From positions 6,787,501-6,851,500 of the forward strand of contig CP114486.1 of the NCBI GenBank assembly GCA_027186245.1: a stretch of DNA of 64,000 nt, read 5' to 3'. Positions 24,339 to 36,991 of the stretch are shown one piece after another. Both the position numbers and the translations under genes were made by a program. Below the pieces are notes generated by a model, which saw only the letters and a list, made by a program, of their open reading frames with translations, was not told where the DNA came from and did no database searches. This DNA is from Coriaria nepalensis (taxonomy: Eukaryota > Streptophyta > Magnoliopsida > Cucurbitales > Coriariaceae). Position 1 is the first letter of the stretch. Every line of letters begins with the position of its first letter.

Positions 24339-26610
24339 ATGAGAGGAGGAGGTCTATGGCAGTTGGGCCAATCAATCACCCGCCGGCTTGCAAATGCAGA
24401 TAAGAAGTCCATGGCCCGCCGTTACTTCGCTTCAGAAGCGGATCTCAAAAAGACGGCTCTATATGATTTTCACGTTATTCATGGAGGGAAGATGGTCCCG
24501 TTTGCAGGATGGAGTATGCCCATTCAGTACAAGGACTCAATAATTGACTCTACTCTTAACTGCCGGGAAAATGGTGGCCTCTTTGATGTCTCCCATATGT
24601 GTGGACTAAGCCTAAAGGGGAAGGACTCTATACCGTTTCTAGAGAAACTTGTGGTTGCTGATGTGGCAGGGCTTGCCCCTGGGACCGGGACCCTCACTGT
24701 GTTCACAAATGAGAAAGGAGGAGCCATTGATGACTCAGTTATTACCAAGGTGAAGGATGATCATATCTACCTTGTTGTGAATGCTGGTTGTAGGGATAAG
24801 GATTTGGCTCACATTGAGGCGCATATGAAGGCTTTCAAATCCAAAGGTGGAGATGTCTCCTGGCATATCCATGATGAGAGGTCTCTTCTGGCTCTTCAGG
24901 TTGATGTCCTCTCCATTTCTTTTTTCTCATACCTTATTGGGTTATTTGGTTCAGCCTTTGAAACATCAGTTTTGAGTCTTAAATATCTTACAAGATTTCC
25001 AGTTTGTCACAAACTTTGATCCAAATGTGGCTTCTAGTTTACCCGGTACTGAACTACACTTTATTAAGCCTTTTAAAGGAAAGGTGAATTTGAGCATATA
25101 AGCTCTGTTATTCACTTGGAAAGTTGTTTTTGCTTGAGAGTTTTACAATGTGTTTGTGTTTAAGATCCCTTTTTGTAGTATTATAGAATAGTTTCTTGAT
25201 GTGTCTGTGTGCAGGGTCCTCTTGCTGCCCCAGTTCTTCAACATCTGACAAAGGATGATTTAAGCAAACTGTATTTTGGAGAATTCCGCATTTTGGATAT
25301 CAATGGAGCTCATTGTTTTCTCACTAGGACCGGGTATACTTTCTCTCATCCTCCTTTATTTTCATTCCAATGAGGTGCTTGAATTGGACGGTAGAGCTCT
25401 TGAGTAAAATACTATTTTGAATATGTGTCAATTCATTATTTCATGGCTTATGTGTATCATTAATCCGGCATGTGAATTAGTCAAGGAATTTAGACAATGA
25501 GGATGGAAATAAAGATTAGGTTTGTATAGAGCCTTCACAAGATGCCATCACAAAGAACTTGAAATTTTGGAAGGCTTTATTTGGATAGACTTGTTAAAGT
25601 AGACTTGTTAAAGTGACGTTGAGTGAAACTGACATTTATAATATTAGATTTTAGTTGTCTTTTATGGGCTCAAACTAGCTGTTGTGGGTGTGGGCGCATA
25701 CTGGACTTCAGGGTGCTTCCAAATGAAGCCTAAATATCTTAGCCCACCTGAGCGTCTAATCCAACATGTCAGTTGTGGCAATTAAGTTGTAGAGGTAAAA
25801 ACCAAATTTCCATTTGGTCGGGCATATGAAACTCATGTTTTGGCCTAGAATTAAGGTTGAACCCCAAAACTCCTGTTCATCTCAAATACAATCTAAACTT
25901 GATATCTTGTTTACCTCACAATCTGACTGAATACAGTTTGCACAAACTCCTACTTGAACTGAATTTTCAAACGCTTACAAAATGAGGACCCTCATACTCA
26001 TTTAGGCAACAAAACTTTTTATAGGATATTTGGTACTACTTCCATCTCTAATAACTGAAGCTTTAGGTACACTGGTGAAGACGGTTTTGAGATTTCAGTG
26101 CCTTCCGAGAATGCATTGGATCTTGCCAAAGCAATCTTGGAGAAATCCGAAGGGAAGGTGAGGTTGACCGGACTAGGTGCTCGTGATAGTCTTCGGCTCG
26201 AGGCTGGATTGTGTTTGTACGGTAATGACATGGAACAACACATAACACCTGTTGAGGCAGGACTAACATGGGCCATAGGGAAGCGAAGACGGGCTGAAGG
26301 TGGTTTTCTAGGTGCTGATGTCATACTTAAACAAATAGCAGATGGTCCTGCAATAAGGCGTGTCGGTTTCTTCTCTTCAGGCCCACCTCCTAGAAGCCAC
26401 AGTGAGATTCAAGATGAAGGAGGGAAAAACATTGGGGAGGTCACAAGTGGAGGGTTCAGCCCCTGTTTAAAGAAGAACATTTCTATGGGATACGTGAAGT
26501 CCGGTTCACACAAGGCTGGTACGAAAGTTAAGTTTGTGATTCGAGGAAAGGCGTATGACGGTGTTGTTACCAAGATGCCCTTTGTACCAACAAAATACTA
26601 CAAGCCATGA
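24339..26610 (+). CDS. GLDT: Aminomethyltransferase, glycine cleavage system T-protein (mitochondrial)
   Basis: Transfers the methylene group from the H-protein-bound aminomethyl arm to tetrahydrofolate and releases ammonia, in the mitochondrial glycine decarboxylase complex of photorespiration and one-carbon metabolism. Exons are 24339-24899, 25215-25333 and 26067-26610. Borders are GT-AG, phases match, and the protein has 407 residues, the usual plant length. Residues 1-30 are rich in Arg and Ser and fit a mitochondrial presequence. Conserved blocks are [58 protein letters not shown], and the C-terminal [16 protein letters not shown]. No stop or frameshift is present. Order and family match Arabidopsis At1g11860 (from memory). 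Confidence is very high. Confidence 0.97.
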
Positions 26611-28269
26611 TGCTCTAATCCTTTGTTCAAACAAATAATCACTACCAACAGATTTTCTGTGCTCTCTGTTTTGAGATGTTTATTATAATCTTGACTATTT
26701 CAGTTTTTTTTACATTTCCTTTCCCTGTTTGCGAAGATACAAAAATGAAATTAAAAAATATATATTTTCCTCTATTACAGTTTTAATGATTTGGTTACCA
26801 ACCATAGCCTGGGCTCTGTCATTCTGAATTTTGTTAGACCAGATGCTCAGATTAGATTACAGTGGTTGACTTTTTTATTTTTCAAGCTCCAATTGTCAAC
26901 CGTAAAACCCCTTCAATTGAGACTTAATATGCTTATCACTACTTTTCGACAAAGTCAAAAATCAAAATACATCATATGTATTATAATGACTCCTCAAAAC
27001 ATAACTAAACACGTCATTGTCTGAGTCGAGTTGAATGGTTGATGGGATTTTGAAATTTCGACCGCATGATATTTGGGTAGTAGCACAGGGTCAAATACTT
27101 TGAAGAGCATTAATAGTATTACAAGGCAATTGGCCTGAATATTATAATAATAGTTCACATCTCTGACAAAGTTCTGTAATGCAGCAACGAAAAGGGTTTC
27201 GCAATCAAATCTTTTACTATTACTAATCAGTTTTAAATGCCTCTCTCTCTCTATCCATAATATATACAGGAATGTTTAGGTAAAAATCCATTCCTTCGAA
27301 ACAATTTTATTTTATTTTATCATTTTTTTTATTTTTATCATTTTTTAAATAAATATCTTTACCATTTATTAGTTTTAAAAAATTAAAACTACCATATATC
27401 CTTCCTTCTTTTTTCTTTCTTCTTCTTTTTTTTTTATTCTTTCTCGACAACAAACACATATTCTTCTTTATTCTTTCTCGAATGGCAGATGCATATCTAA
27501 GCTCGCATTCGCTACTAAAATTATTTGAAACACAGCGATTGAAACTTACTTGCTTGAAACCTGAAACCTAACGGCATTTATTATTTTGCTTTGAGGTATG
27601 GATCAAGTTTTAATTTTTTTTCTGTTAATATTTTTTTAAGATGATAATGGTGCAATGAAAATTGGATTAAACATATCGGTCCAATTTTCATTGGAGCGAC
27701 ATCAACATGTCGGTCTAATGAAAATTTGTTGTTCCAATGAAAATTAGACCGATATCTCTTTTGTTTTTTCAAATATTGATCTCAAAAATTTGTTTGTTCG
27801 TTTCTTTTGTAAAAATGAATTCATCTATTCTAATTTTGTTGGACAATAAAGGTTGATAGTATAAATACTGATACGTTTAAAATGACACAAGATGATATTA
27901 AAAATGTTAACCATTCTACTCCACTGAATATTGCAGGGCTACGTATGCATAATTAATTTATTATGTACCATCATCTGGCGAGTATGATATTCTAGAAAAG
28001 ATTCGATTAATGGTGGTTCTACTTTTCATCATGCGTAATTAGAGTGGAAGACGAAAAAATAAATGTATAGCCGATGAACAAACATGGCGGAGAAGGAAAT
28101 ATAGTAATTGCGGATGTTTACGACATAATAGGAAGACTACCTTAAAATGCCAACATGTTATCTGAGCTTTTAATATTAAGAGGCCTTTGGAAAAAATCAA
28201 GAAAAAACTCAAAAAATAGTCTAGCCATAAACATTGTCCTCCCATGGTATCATTAAGCAATGTTTATCT
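26611..28269. other. Intergenic spacer
   Basis: 3' region of the T-protein gene, then AT-rich DNA with poly-T tracts (27290-27440). I see no supported gene. Confidence 0.4.
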
Positions 28270-28620
28270 TTCTTCTCTACCAGTTTTTTTTAGCGAAAAC
28301 TATCAATATTGGTCAACAAAGATGCAAACATACGTTAGGGCTTACGATATATGGGAATAAGTGAAAAAGATATATGCGAAGAATGTAATTGATAATTTTG
28401 TAAATACTATCTTGGGAGTCAAGGATAAGATAAATGATAACTTTGTGGTTCGAACCGATCTTAAAACTATTGGTATTCATCATGAACTTCATCTAAGGAA
28501 GACATTTGCATCCAAATCAGTTCTGTTATCTGCTTGTTTTGAGATGACAGATAGTGAACAAGTATCCTTTTTGAAAGTTTTGAAAAAGGTAAGATTTATA
28601 GATGGGTAAGCTTCAAATCT
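28270..28620 (+). mobile_element. Composite transposon scrap: copia gag start joined to a CACTA transposase fragment
   Basis: 28275-28360 reads ENYQYWSTKMQTYVRAYDIW, like the N-terminus of plant copia gag proteins. Directly downstream, 28361-28609 reads RTDLKTIGIHHELHLR, then SACFEMT and VSFLKVLKKVRFIDG. This resembles the region after the transposase core of En/Spm (CACTA) elements, whose usual form is LKxMGIRxELH...ACYTL...FCxFLKxVKxPDGY. Both pieces are short and degenerate. Confidence 0.5.
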
Positions 28621-29980
28621 TAACAGTTGTTTATAAGTGATAAATGAGCGGCAAAATCTTAGCTTCAAATTTTGAAAGTGACTTAAAATTAATTTATAAC
28701 TTTATTGTTTGTTCTAGTAACGTTGTTATGGAAGGTTAGGGAACGTAAATGAGCGGGTAAAAATTACTGGTATGAAATTTTTTGTTTTTTTAAAGTGTTA
28801 GTAAATTAACGGTACAATCATTCAGAATGTCGGTAAATTAGCATAATAAGTTAGATGTATATTTTAAGTAGAATTAGTTGTACATTGCAGCGACACTTAT
28901 TTATGGTAGAATTAGTTGTACGGCACTTTTTTTTCCTTAACAAAGCACAATTTATTGGAAGAAGAAAATCACTTACATGTAGTAAAATTAATGATACATA
29001 TATTAGCTACACTGATTTGTGACATAATTATTGATACATTGGCAAAGTTTAAGTACTCATCGAAATTTTAGATCCAAGAGGAGTTAAAATGATTCATTTG
29101 TAACTGAAATTGATGTTCCAATTCTGTTTTCCCAACTCATGTAAGCTTATCGGAAATTTTGACAATTTTGCCAAACCCTGGATAAATTTTGTGAGTCTAA
29201 AGCCGGAAGCACAAAATTAGAGTACTAATTTAGACCCGCATTCAAATATTTGATCTAAATAAATACAAGGCTTAAGTTATTTAGCGATTTTCTTTTTCTT
29301 ACTTGTCAGCGGTGAAATCCTTGAACCAGAGAGTTAAACTTTTCATTATATCTGTTGGACAAAGTCAGAATTAATATCTATAATGGACTAATTCTTAGAC
29401 TAGCTCCTTGATATTTTCCTACTTCTTGGTCAGATACTTGTAAGAGAATTTATGTTATCTTAATCTATTACATGTCAAATGCAAATCTATGCTTAAGAAG
29501 CACTTTATAATAGGCATCTAAATTTTTGGCCAAAAAAGAAAATTATATAGAATGTATCAATCAAGTCTCTTACTACAAAGATTTAAGAAATGAATCAAAA
29601 TGCATACGACTAGTTTGTGTAAAGAAGCCAACTTGATAATTGATAATTGTCTTTTCCTTACCTTTTTTTTATTTTATTTTATTGATAATAGCCGTTTAAT
29701 CTCTCCCTCTCTCATTTTATTTTTATATTTTATTTTAAAACCATTTTCGTTATCTCATATCTCTAGAGCTCCATCACACATGTAGGAATATAATTTAGAC
29801 AACATCAGTATTTCTTAAATGACAGGGAAGAAACATTATCTGATTCGGTAGCCGAATTTGAGTACTAATTACATTGTTTTTTTGTTTTTTTAAGGGTCAC
29901 ATAAATGTACAAATGAATTGTCATACAAATTAAGAATGAAACAATAATAAGATGATATAATTATGAACAAGAGATGATTA
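28621..29980. other. AT-rich intergenic spacer
   Basis: No gene or repeat is recognised. The right end is the 3' flank of the minus-strand gene ending at 29982. Confidence 0.4.
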
Positions 29981-29981
29981 A

Positions 29982-31298
29982 TCAAAAAAGTTTGCTAGCA
30001 AACTCATCAACTGGTATTCCATCTTGACGGGAAGAAGCCGATTTTCTACTAAGTTGTCTCAACTGAGACACGCTTCTTCCTAATTTCAGAGCCACCTTCA
30101 TTTCAAAGAGTTCTCCGTTCTCTCGTTTCTCTAAATCTCTTTCACCAAGTGTGGCCTCAACAGAATCTTCCAATTGCTTGAAGAAGCCACCGCAATTTCT
30201 ATACATCTCAAACACCATCCCGACTTGGCTTCCATGTTCCAAAGCATTAACTGCACTCGCTAAAGACCCACAAGCCATTGCAATGATAGCACCCCATGAT
30301 GACCCGTTTCCCATAAAACCCGAGCTGAAAGCCGCCATGCCAGTTAGCAAAGGCCCTGAAATGGCTAATATCTTGTTAACCCTTAGCAGTATATTACCTA
30401 GCCTTGTGTAATCTTCTATATCCTTCTTCTTGATCACATCAATAATCTCTCTCATTTCTTCTTCAAGCTCCTCACTCCATCCATTCTTGGATTGGCGTCT
30501 TTTAAGTTTGGGTTCATGATTAACTGTGCTTTTAGTATTATTATTAGGCCACCACTTGGCCGGCTCGTATGTTGCGGGGAATTTTTCTAGCATTGCTCCG
30601 AGTAAGGGAAGAGGGTAAGCCTTGTCAAGCGCTAAAACTCTCTCCATTACTTCCTTAAAATCTTTTTGGGCAAGGCCACGTGGATTTGTAGCAGTAGTAG
30701 TAGTTATAAGCATGGTTTGGATTTCGGTTTGGAGTTGCTTGAAGAGTCTCGTGGCGTTACGTTGCTCTTCGGCAAGCTGTGAAGGCTGGATCTTGTTCAT
30801 GATTAGTAACATCCCAGTGGCGGCTGAAAAAAGGAGGGTGGATGATAGTTTCAAGGCCAATAGAGGTCCTCCGGGGGCAGCAGCTGTTGCGGCAGCGAGG
30901 CCTGCCATGGTGGCTCCCGTGAGTGTGATCATGTTGATGGAGTTTAACAGGAGGCTGTTCCAGTTACCACGTTGGATGCTGAGGTTGTTGTGTGTCTCGA
31001 TTCTATCAGATATGATCTCTAGGAGCACGTTAAGTTGTGCGATCACAGCAGTCGAATTAGTAATACTTGTATAAATATTGATTTGCTCAAGTTGAGGGAA
31101 TACTAGTGTATTATTTGTGTATCCATTTTTGGAGTTTATGATTTCTTGATGATCATCAGGTAGCTTTCTTGTTGGTGTTTTCTTGATTTGAAAACGGAGT
31201 CCTGGAAGTTTTGGGACGTGGATTGCAGCATTGAATATTTTTGAAGAAGAAGTTGAAGTTGAAGTGATTAGAGATGTAGATGACATAAACGAAGCCAT
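29982..31298 (-). CDS. At4g22030-like protein (family often labelled probable F-box protein), intronless
   Basis: 438 residues in one exon. I recognise the family from the block WNSLLLNSINMITLTGATMA followed by LLALKLSSTLLFSAATG and MNKIQPSQLAEEQRNATRLF. No F-box can be seen, so the database name says little about function. The N-terminus (about 1-32: Ser/Thr-rich, few acidic residues, then IHVPKLPG) looks like a plastid transit peptide. There are two Ala/Gly-rich hydrophobic stretches, about 130-170 and 335-380 (AISGPLLTGMAAFSSG), separated by a charged, helical region. Members are usually intronless, which fits. The function is unknown. The start codon is the first Met and lies about 118 bp downstream of a TATA box. 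Confidence 0.88.
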   Translation of the reverse strand: MASFMSSTSLITSTSTSSSKIFNAAIHVPKLPGLRFQIKKTPTRKLPDDHQEIINSKNGYTNNTLVFPQLEQINIYTSITNSTAVIAQLNVLLEIISDRIETHNNLSIQRGNWNSLLLNSINMITLTGATMAGLAAATAAAPGGPLLALKLSSTLLFSAATGMLLIMNKIQPSQLAEEQRNATRLFKQLQTEIQTMLITTTTATNPRGLAQKDFKEVMERVLALDKAYPLPLLGAMLEKFPATYEPAKWWPNNNTKSTVNHEPKLKRRQSKNGWSEELEEEMREIIDVIKKKDIEDYTRLGNILLRVNKILAISGPLLTGMAAFSSGFMGNGSSWGAIIAMACGSLASAVNALEHGSQVGMVFEMYRNCGGFFKQLEDSVEATLGERDLEKRENGELFEMKVALKLGRSVSQLRQLSRKSASSRQDGIPVDEFASKLF

Positions 31299-31415
31299 GA
31301 GTTTGGAGTTGAAGAGTTGAGTTTGTTTGTGTTTTTGAAGGAGGAGAATAAATGCTTTGCTTGTTTTTGTTTGATCAAATATATGGAGTGAGGGATATAG
31401 AGGATGGTCATATGG

Positions 31416-31426
31416 TATATTTATAG
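31416..31426 (-). promoter_or_regulatory. TATA box of the At4g22030-like gene
   Basis: Minus-strand CTATAAATATA, 118 bp before the ATG, which predicts a leader of roughly 85-90 nt. Confidence 0.55.
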
Positions 31427-31447
31427 TATTTCAGATTTTTGGAGAGG

Positions 31448-31537
31448 ATTTTGACTGAAAATCATTGACTTGGCAGGTCAGCTGACCTGTTCCCTCTTTT
31501 GTCCAATATTCATGTTCAAAATGTCATGCCCTTGACC
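31448..31537. promoter_or_regulatory. Cluster of W-box-like elements around a 16-bp palindrome
   Basis: TTGAC cores occur near 31450 and 31465, and TTGACC at 31532-31537. Between them is a perfect palindrome CAGGTCAGCTGACCTG (31474-31489) with TGACC on each strand. WRKY factors bind TTGAC(C/T); regulation by them is inference. Confidence 0.4.
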
Positions 31538-33739
31538 GCTTTGGTCTCTTCTGCCATGGAGACGACATCCACAATAATCAATGACCCAGTATATGTGAAA
31601 ACTAAGTCAAATCTGCTGCTTGTACATTTATGTGAAAACTATAATCAAATATATAAGAAAACTATTTTAACAAAATATTTTTTATGGTATGAGAGCTCTA
31701 GTTCCAAGCTATCTGATGCAAATTAATATTTATTATTTAAAATTATGTTTATATTTGAAATTGTTATGATATTAATTTCTATTATCTTTTTTTTTTTTTT
31801 TTAAGTATAAAATTAGGTTAATTGTTATGATTTTATTTTCCTTGTTTTTAGTATAATGTTAGATGCATATACCAATTACAAACATCAGAGAGGCATAATC
31901 GATCAATAATCGATTTAAAATTTCAACTATTTTTCAGGAATTTTCATATTTTATAAATGATTAGTTATCCAAAACAATCCGAAAATAGAAAAAAAAACTT
32001 ATATATCTCCGACCATTGATCCAGCAATTCAAAATTGAACACATGATTTTACTCATTATGAGAGCAATTGAAATTTGTTAGAGAATTTATATTATCCTAC
32101 TCTATTATTACTAAAAAACCCGAGCAATCTTAACCTCCTAAAATCATCATAAATAGTGGATTTTTTTGTGATTAATAGAATAAAACCAATGTTAGCCTCA
32201 TAGTGGTTAAGATAATGAAAATAAAAAGAAAAATATATTATTATTAATATTTAAATAATATATATTTTTTTTTTTTATTATTCTTATGTTGACATAGGGT
32301 CCACGTGGAATCAAAATTTCTAATTCTCATTGCGCCATATGTTAGCCTCTCATTGGATCGGACATGGAACTCCTATTGAGCCACATGTCTGCCTCCCATT
32401 AAACGATTTTTCAATCTCTCATCAGATCACATATTAAGGTTGTGCAAAGTCTGATTCTGATGGATCTGGATCCGGATATGAAAATATTCAAAAATTTTAG
32501 ATTTGTTCGGATCATTGAAAAAATACCCAAATCCGATTAGGTCCTTTGATTCGGATCCCGTAACCCGTTCATGTTTTTATGTTATTTTTGGAAGTTTTTA
32601 CTCTTTTAGCTAAATTATGACCATGTGGCTTGGCCTCTACACGCTTTAACATGAATGTAATCCGGTTTTTGAACCTCAAAAGAATTAGAATTCTCCAATG
32701 ATGTTTCATCAGAAGCTTGTCTGATTCTCCTTCATCTGTACATACTTTGATCTTCTTCTCCTTGCTATCATCCTTTGGAACAACTTGTAGTAGTAGGAAA
32801 AAAAGTCCCAACCTGGAAACGCTGAAAATTCCCAAAAAAAAAAAAAAAAAAAAAACTGGCCGCAATACTTGACCGAGTTAGCAAGAGTGGAGAAGGATAA
32901 GAGCAAATAACGAGTAGAAGATCAAGAGATTGAGCTTGAATCTACGATCCACCACAACAGCCATGGGGTGCCATAAATACCAATACGACAAGAAAGAGAG
33001 AGCGAGTGGAGAGGCTGCAGGAAGACAGAAATGGAAACATGGGGTTTTGTGTTTAATAAAGTGTCATAAATAATACCAACACTACAATAGATAGAAGAAC
33101 CATCCGTGAATATTATAAAATAAAACTTTTTTAACCGGATCTATCCGGATCCGATCCGAAAGATTTATTTAAGAACTATTTATATCTGATCTGGATATGA
33201 AAAATTTATATTAGTTGATATTCGATTCGAAAAATCCGAATCCGAAAAATCCGATCAAATCTTATGGATCCTGATCCGAATACTCATACTTACCTCATAT
33301 CATGTCTTTTATAGTGACACTTATTTTTGTCATGTTTGAATTATATACAACATTCTTAACTATTAATTATGTACTTTAAGTGATTCTATGTCGCTATCGA
33401 TACAATTGTAATGATATTGGTGCAATTGTAAGATGAATTTGAAATAATTACACAACAATCATAAACTCTCTTTGTCAAGAGCTTTATGAAAACAAAACAA
33501 AAACAAAAAAATATAACAAAAGGATGAAAGATATATGCACATTCTCATACAAATTAAGGTTTCCCTCCTTTACTTGTGTTAATACACAACATCTCATACA
33601 TTTCAATTATAAAGTTAAAATTAAACTAGGAAACAATTTATCAATAAAATTCATAACTCATTGATTATGAATTGCAAAGTCATAAACCATTTATCTACAT
33701 TATGTGAAAATATTCCACCAAGGATATTTCCATCAAGAA
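31538..33739. other. Intergenic region with a possible hAT-like element
   Basis: No real gene is supported. It includes a 21-base A run (about 32835-32855) and a region bounded by atccggat-type repeats at both ends (about 32437-33292, see findings). Confidence 0.4.
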
Positions 33740-33801
33740 GATTCTCATATCAACAGTAGTTGTCCTAAAATTCTATCCACAGTTCCATATCACTTTTGTA
33801 C

Positions 33802-34341
33802 CTGCTCAGAAAATCACAGACTTTGCAGAGGCTCTTTCAATTGTTGCACGTCCTTCTAGCAACAACCAATCCCTGAATCCCAAACAACCCACGATAGGTG
33901 AAATAGACCCCCAGGATCCATATCTGATAAAAGATCTTAACATAAACCTATTGGAATACACTAAAATGGTTCTGAGATGATTAGATCATGCTGAGGCATT
34001 GCAGAGAACTAGTTACTCAAATAGACAAAATACTTTTATTTCAACATGAAAATAGATTGTTTAGATGTATAAAACAAACCAGGATCCATCGGCTGCTGGT
34101 GTCTTCAAAGAACTTTGCAGCCTTAGCAACCATGGTTTATTTCCTCCCTTCGATGCTCAGGATATAATTTCTTGAATAATGTCACTGCTTGAATTGGTAC
34201 CGACGTACAGTCAACATATCTGCATACCCATGCAAGGGCCTTGCATTAATCAAGGTTCTAGAATCATATGAAAAGAGCTTTAAGGATTTACTATTCAAAA
34301 TACTTACATGTATCCCCAAATGTTTCAGCGGAATTGATTAG
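33802..34341 (-). pseudogene. Oxidosqualene cyclase (triterpene/sterol synthase) gene relic, three exons
   Basis: Three segments with canonical splice borders, in order on the minus strand, match consecutive parts of plant oxidosqualene cyclases. 34341-34308 reads LINSAETFGDT. 34219-34080 reads [20 protein letters not shown], then EHRREEI and [10 protein letters not shown], and in another frame ADGSW. 33923-33802 reads VYFTYRGLFGIQGLVVARRT, then CNN and VCDFLS. Intact enzymes have LIN-AETFGD, YVECTSAAIQAL, DGSWYGSWGVCFTYGTW and ACDFLLS here. Frameshifts occur within and between these exons and a TGA follows CNN. The N-terminal half, with the catalytic DCTAE, was not found, nor was a convincing C-terminus. 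Retained introns show it is a decayed genomic copy, not a processed one. Family members convert 2,3-oxidosqualene into sterol or triterpene skeletons. Confidence 0.78.
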
Positions 34342-36685
34342 CTGAAATTAGAACATAAATTAGAACAAAAACAAGAAATATTTATGCAAAATAATGATAA
34401 ATAATAATGGCCTTAAGCACTTGTGAGTACCTCATGTTATTAGAAAAATTAAAGATTGAAGTTGGTTTTAGTTGGATTGAAACTGAAAACCAACAATAAC
34501 ATATTCGCAAAAAAGAAAAACAGAGCAGTTAAGGATTAATAAAATCTGAAACTTAAATTTTTATTGATCGAATATAATTAATGAAATATAAATTACAAAT
34601 TTAAAACTAAAATATTTAAGATATGATTATAAAATTAATTGAGACTATGACTCCTTAGATAATAACAAATCAACTACTTTAAAACTAAACAGACAATTTA
34701 TTATTTACATTCTAAACTGAGTAAAACTGTTAAAATATATATTTGACCAAAATAGCATCTAATGGATATACTCTCTCACAAAATGCTCCAACACACTTTT
34801 AATAAGCTTGCAAACGTGTTGGGACCAGAAAAAGATCAAGAACTGCAACTTCTGCTATTTCTAATAATAGCATGTAATTGAGAAAGAAGCAAACATAAAA
34901 TTTGATGGACTACTAACTCAATAAAATAGTCGGTCTAGTCGGGTCGGACTGATCTCAAATAACTAATATATCGGTCTATATTGACCTTAACAAAAGGTGA
35001 ACTGACATGAACGCTGATTTTGTCATGTTATCTTGATCTCAAAGATTAACACGATCGACTATGTCCACTTATTGTTGATCCTCGAGTCTAAAATAGCAAC
35101 ATTCATCGACAAATATTATCAGTAGCACTCAAGCTTCAAAAAGAGCAGAACAACGATTGACATTCTGAAAATAAATAAATAAATAAACACCTCAATTTCC
35201 TCAATACCAATGATGACGGCACTAAAATTATTGGTACGTGTTGACATACAATAAACATGGATCGAAGGATTGATATGATCAATTATTGAACATCATCTTA
35301 CGACTACTAAATTATTGTTTGCCGCCAGTTATGGGACGGTGAACAAGACAACATACAAAAAGAGAAAGGAAAAAAACCTAGTAGGATAAATTTGCGAGGC
35401 TTGTGAGCTAGAAAATATTTAAAATAGATAATAGCTGAATCAACTTTGGTGGTTTCGAGATCTAATAATAATTAAAACTTAAAAGGACATACCAAATAGA
35501 AAATTGGAAGGGATGATTGATTTAGGTCGGTCAATAGTAGTGATGGATGATTCTGAGCAGTCCTTCAATCATTTAGTGATCGCCAATTTCTCTTCTTTTC
35601 CAATTTTTCTTTCTTTTTCTTTAGTGTGACACTCTGAGGAGGGGATGAGTTAACAGTAGGAAATGGGATGAATGGGTAATTTCAAGTTTACAGTAGGAAA
35701 TGGAAGCGGATAAATTTATAATTTCATCATTTTTATTATAAATATAAAGGAGGGGTAGTCTGCCAAGTTTTTCAAATTTAGGGCTTTTACAAAAAAATTC
35801 ATTGACCAATGATAGTTTGCCATGCGCCTTTACAGAACAATCACCTCAAGATCCGAATTGTATAATATGATTTCTCGAGACTTGGCTTTTCTCTCTATCC
35901 TCAATCTCCTTTGGAGAATTGTATAATATTATTATTATTATTTAAGTCGAGTAAAATTATTAGTTTGTATTTAATCTTAAATAAATTATGAAATGATGGT
36001 GCTTAAGGAAGTTTGGTTCTAAAATATAATACATGGCCTCATTTAGAAAATTTAACATGGACGTCCACATGGTTGAGAAAATATTTTTTTTTTTAAGGAA
36101 AAATGAGAATAATTATTTAAATTTATTTAATATTAAATTTATTATGAAATGTAAATATTTTAAGAAGTTTAGTTATAAATTATGAAATAAGTAAATTTTA
36201 AGAAATTTAATTATAAAATTTGTCATGTAGCATAATATATAGGAAAATGAAATTTCACATATGGCATAATTTTATATCTAAACTTAACTTTTATTATATA
36301 CATATCTATATGCGTAATTCACATGTGGCATTATCATATGAAATATAATAAAAGTTGAGCTTAAATATAAAATTATGTAACATATATATTTTCAACTTGA
36401 TAGAGCATGTCTTGTGATAGACTTTCAATCAAATTTCCTAAAATATCATCGTTGCTTAATAAATTTAAAACTAATTACAAATTAATAATTATCATCGCAT
36501 TTTCTTAAAAAGAGATAGAAAAAAGAAAAGTTATAATATACAATATGTCAGATTTTATAATCAAATTTCTAAAGTATCATACTCTCATTCAATAATTTAC
36601 TGTTATTTTTTTTTAAATACCCTCATTTTATAATAGATTTAATATAAAATACAAAGCAAAAATTATTTTCATATTTTCTAAAAAA

Positions 36686-36991
36686 AATAGAAGAAAATAA
36701 AAATGTATTACTCTATCATGTGTTCATTTTGAATTTTCTATAATAATCTCATTTTATAATAAATTCAACATTAAATATAAATTAATAATTTTCTTAATCT
36801 TTCCATAATAAATGTGAAATTTCATCTTTCCTTAGAAAAATAGAAGAAAATAAAAATGTGTTACTCTATCATGTGTCCATTTTGAATTTTCTATAATAAT
36901 CTCATTTCATAGTAAGTTCAACATCAAATATAAATTAATAATTTTCCTAATCTTTCCAAAATAAATGTGAAAAAAAAAAAAAAAAAATACT
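36686..36991 (+). repeat. Two tandem copies of a 153-bp AT-rich unit
   Basis: The copies start near 36686 and 36839. Both contain tagaagaaaataaaaatgt, tctatcatgtg and cattttgaattttctataat. A weaker third copy may lie just upstream (36500-36600). Confidence 0.75.

Noticed and set aside
32569..32865. 98-codon minus-strand frame as a gene
   Set aside because: Begins in a 21-base A run and sits in a probable transposon; kept only as a finding.
35621..35809. 62-codon minus-strand frame upstream of the cyclase relic
   Set aside because: Checked as a possible upstream cyclase exon; no cyclase motif is present.
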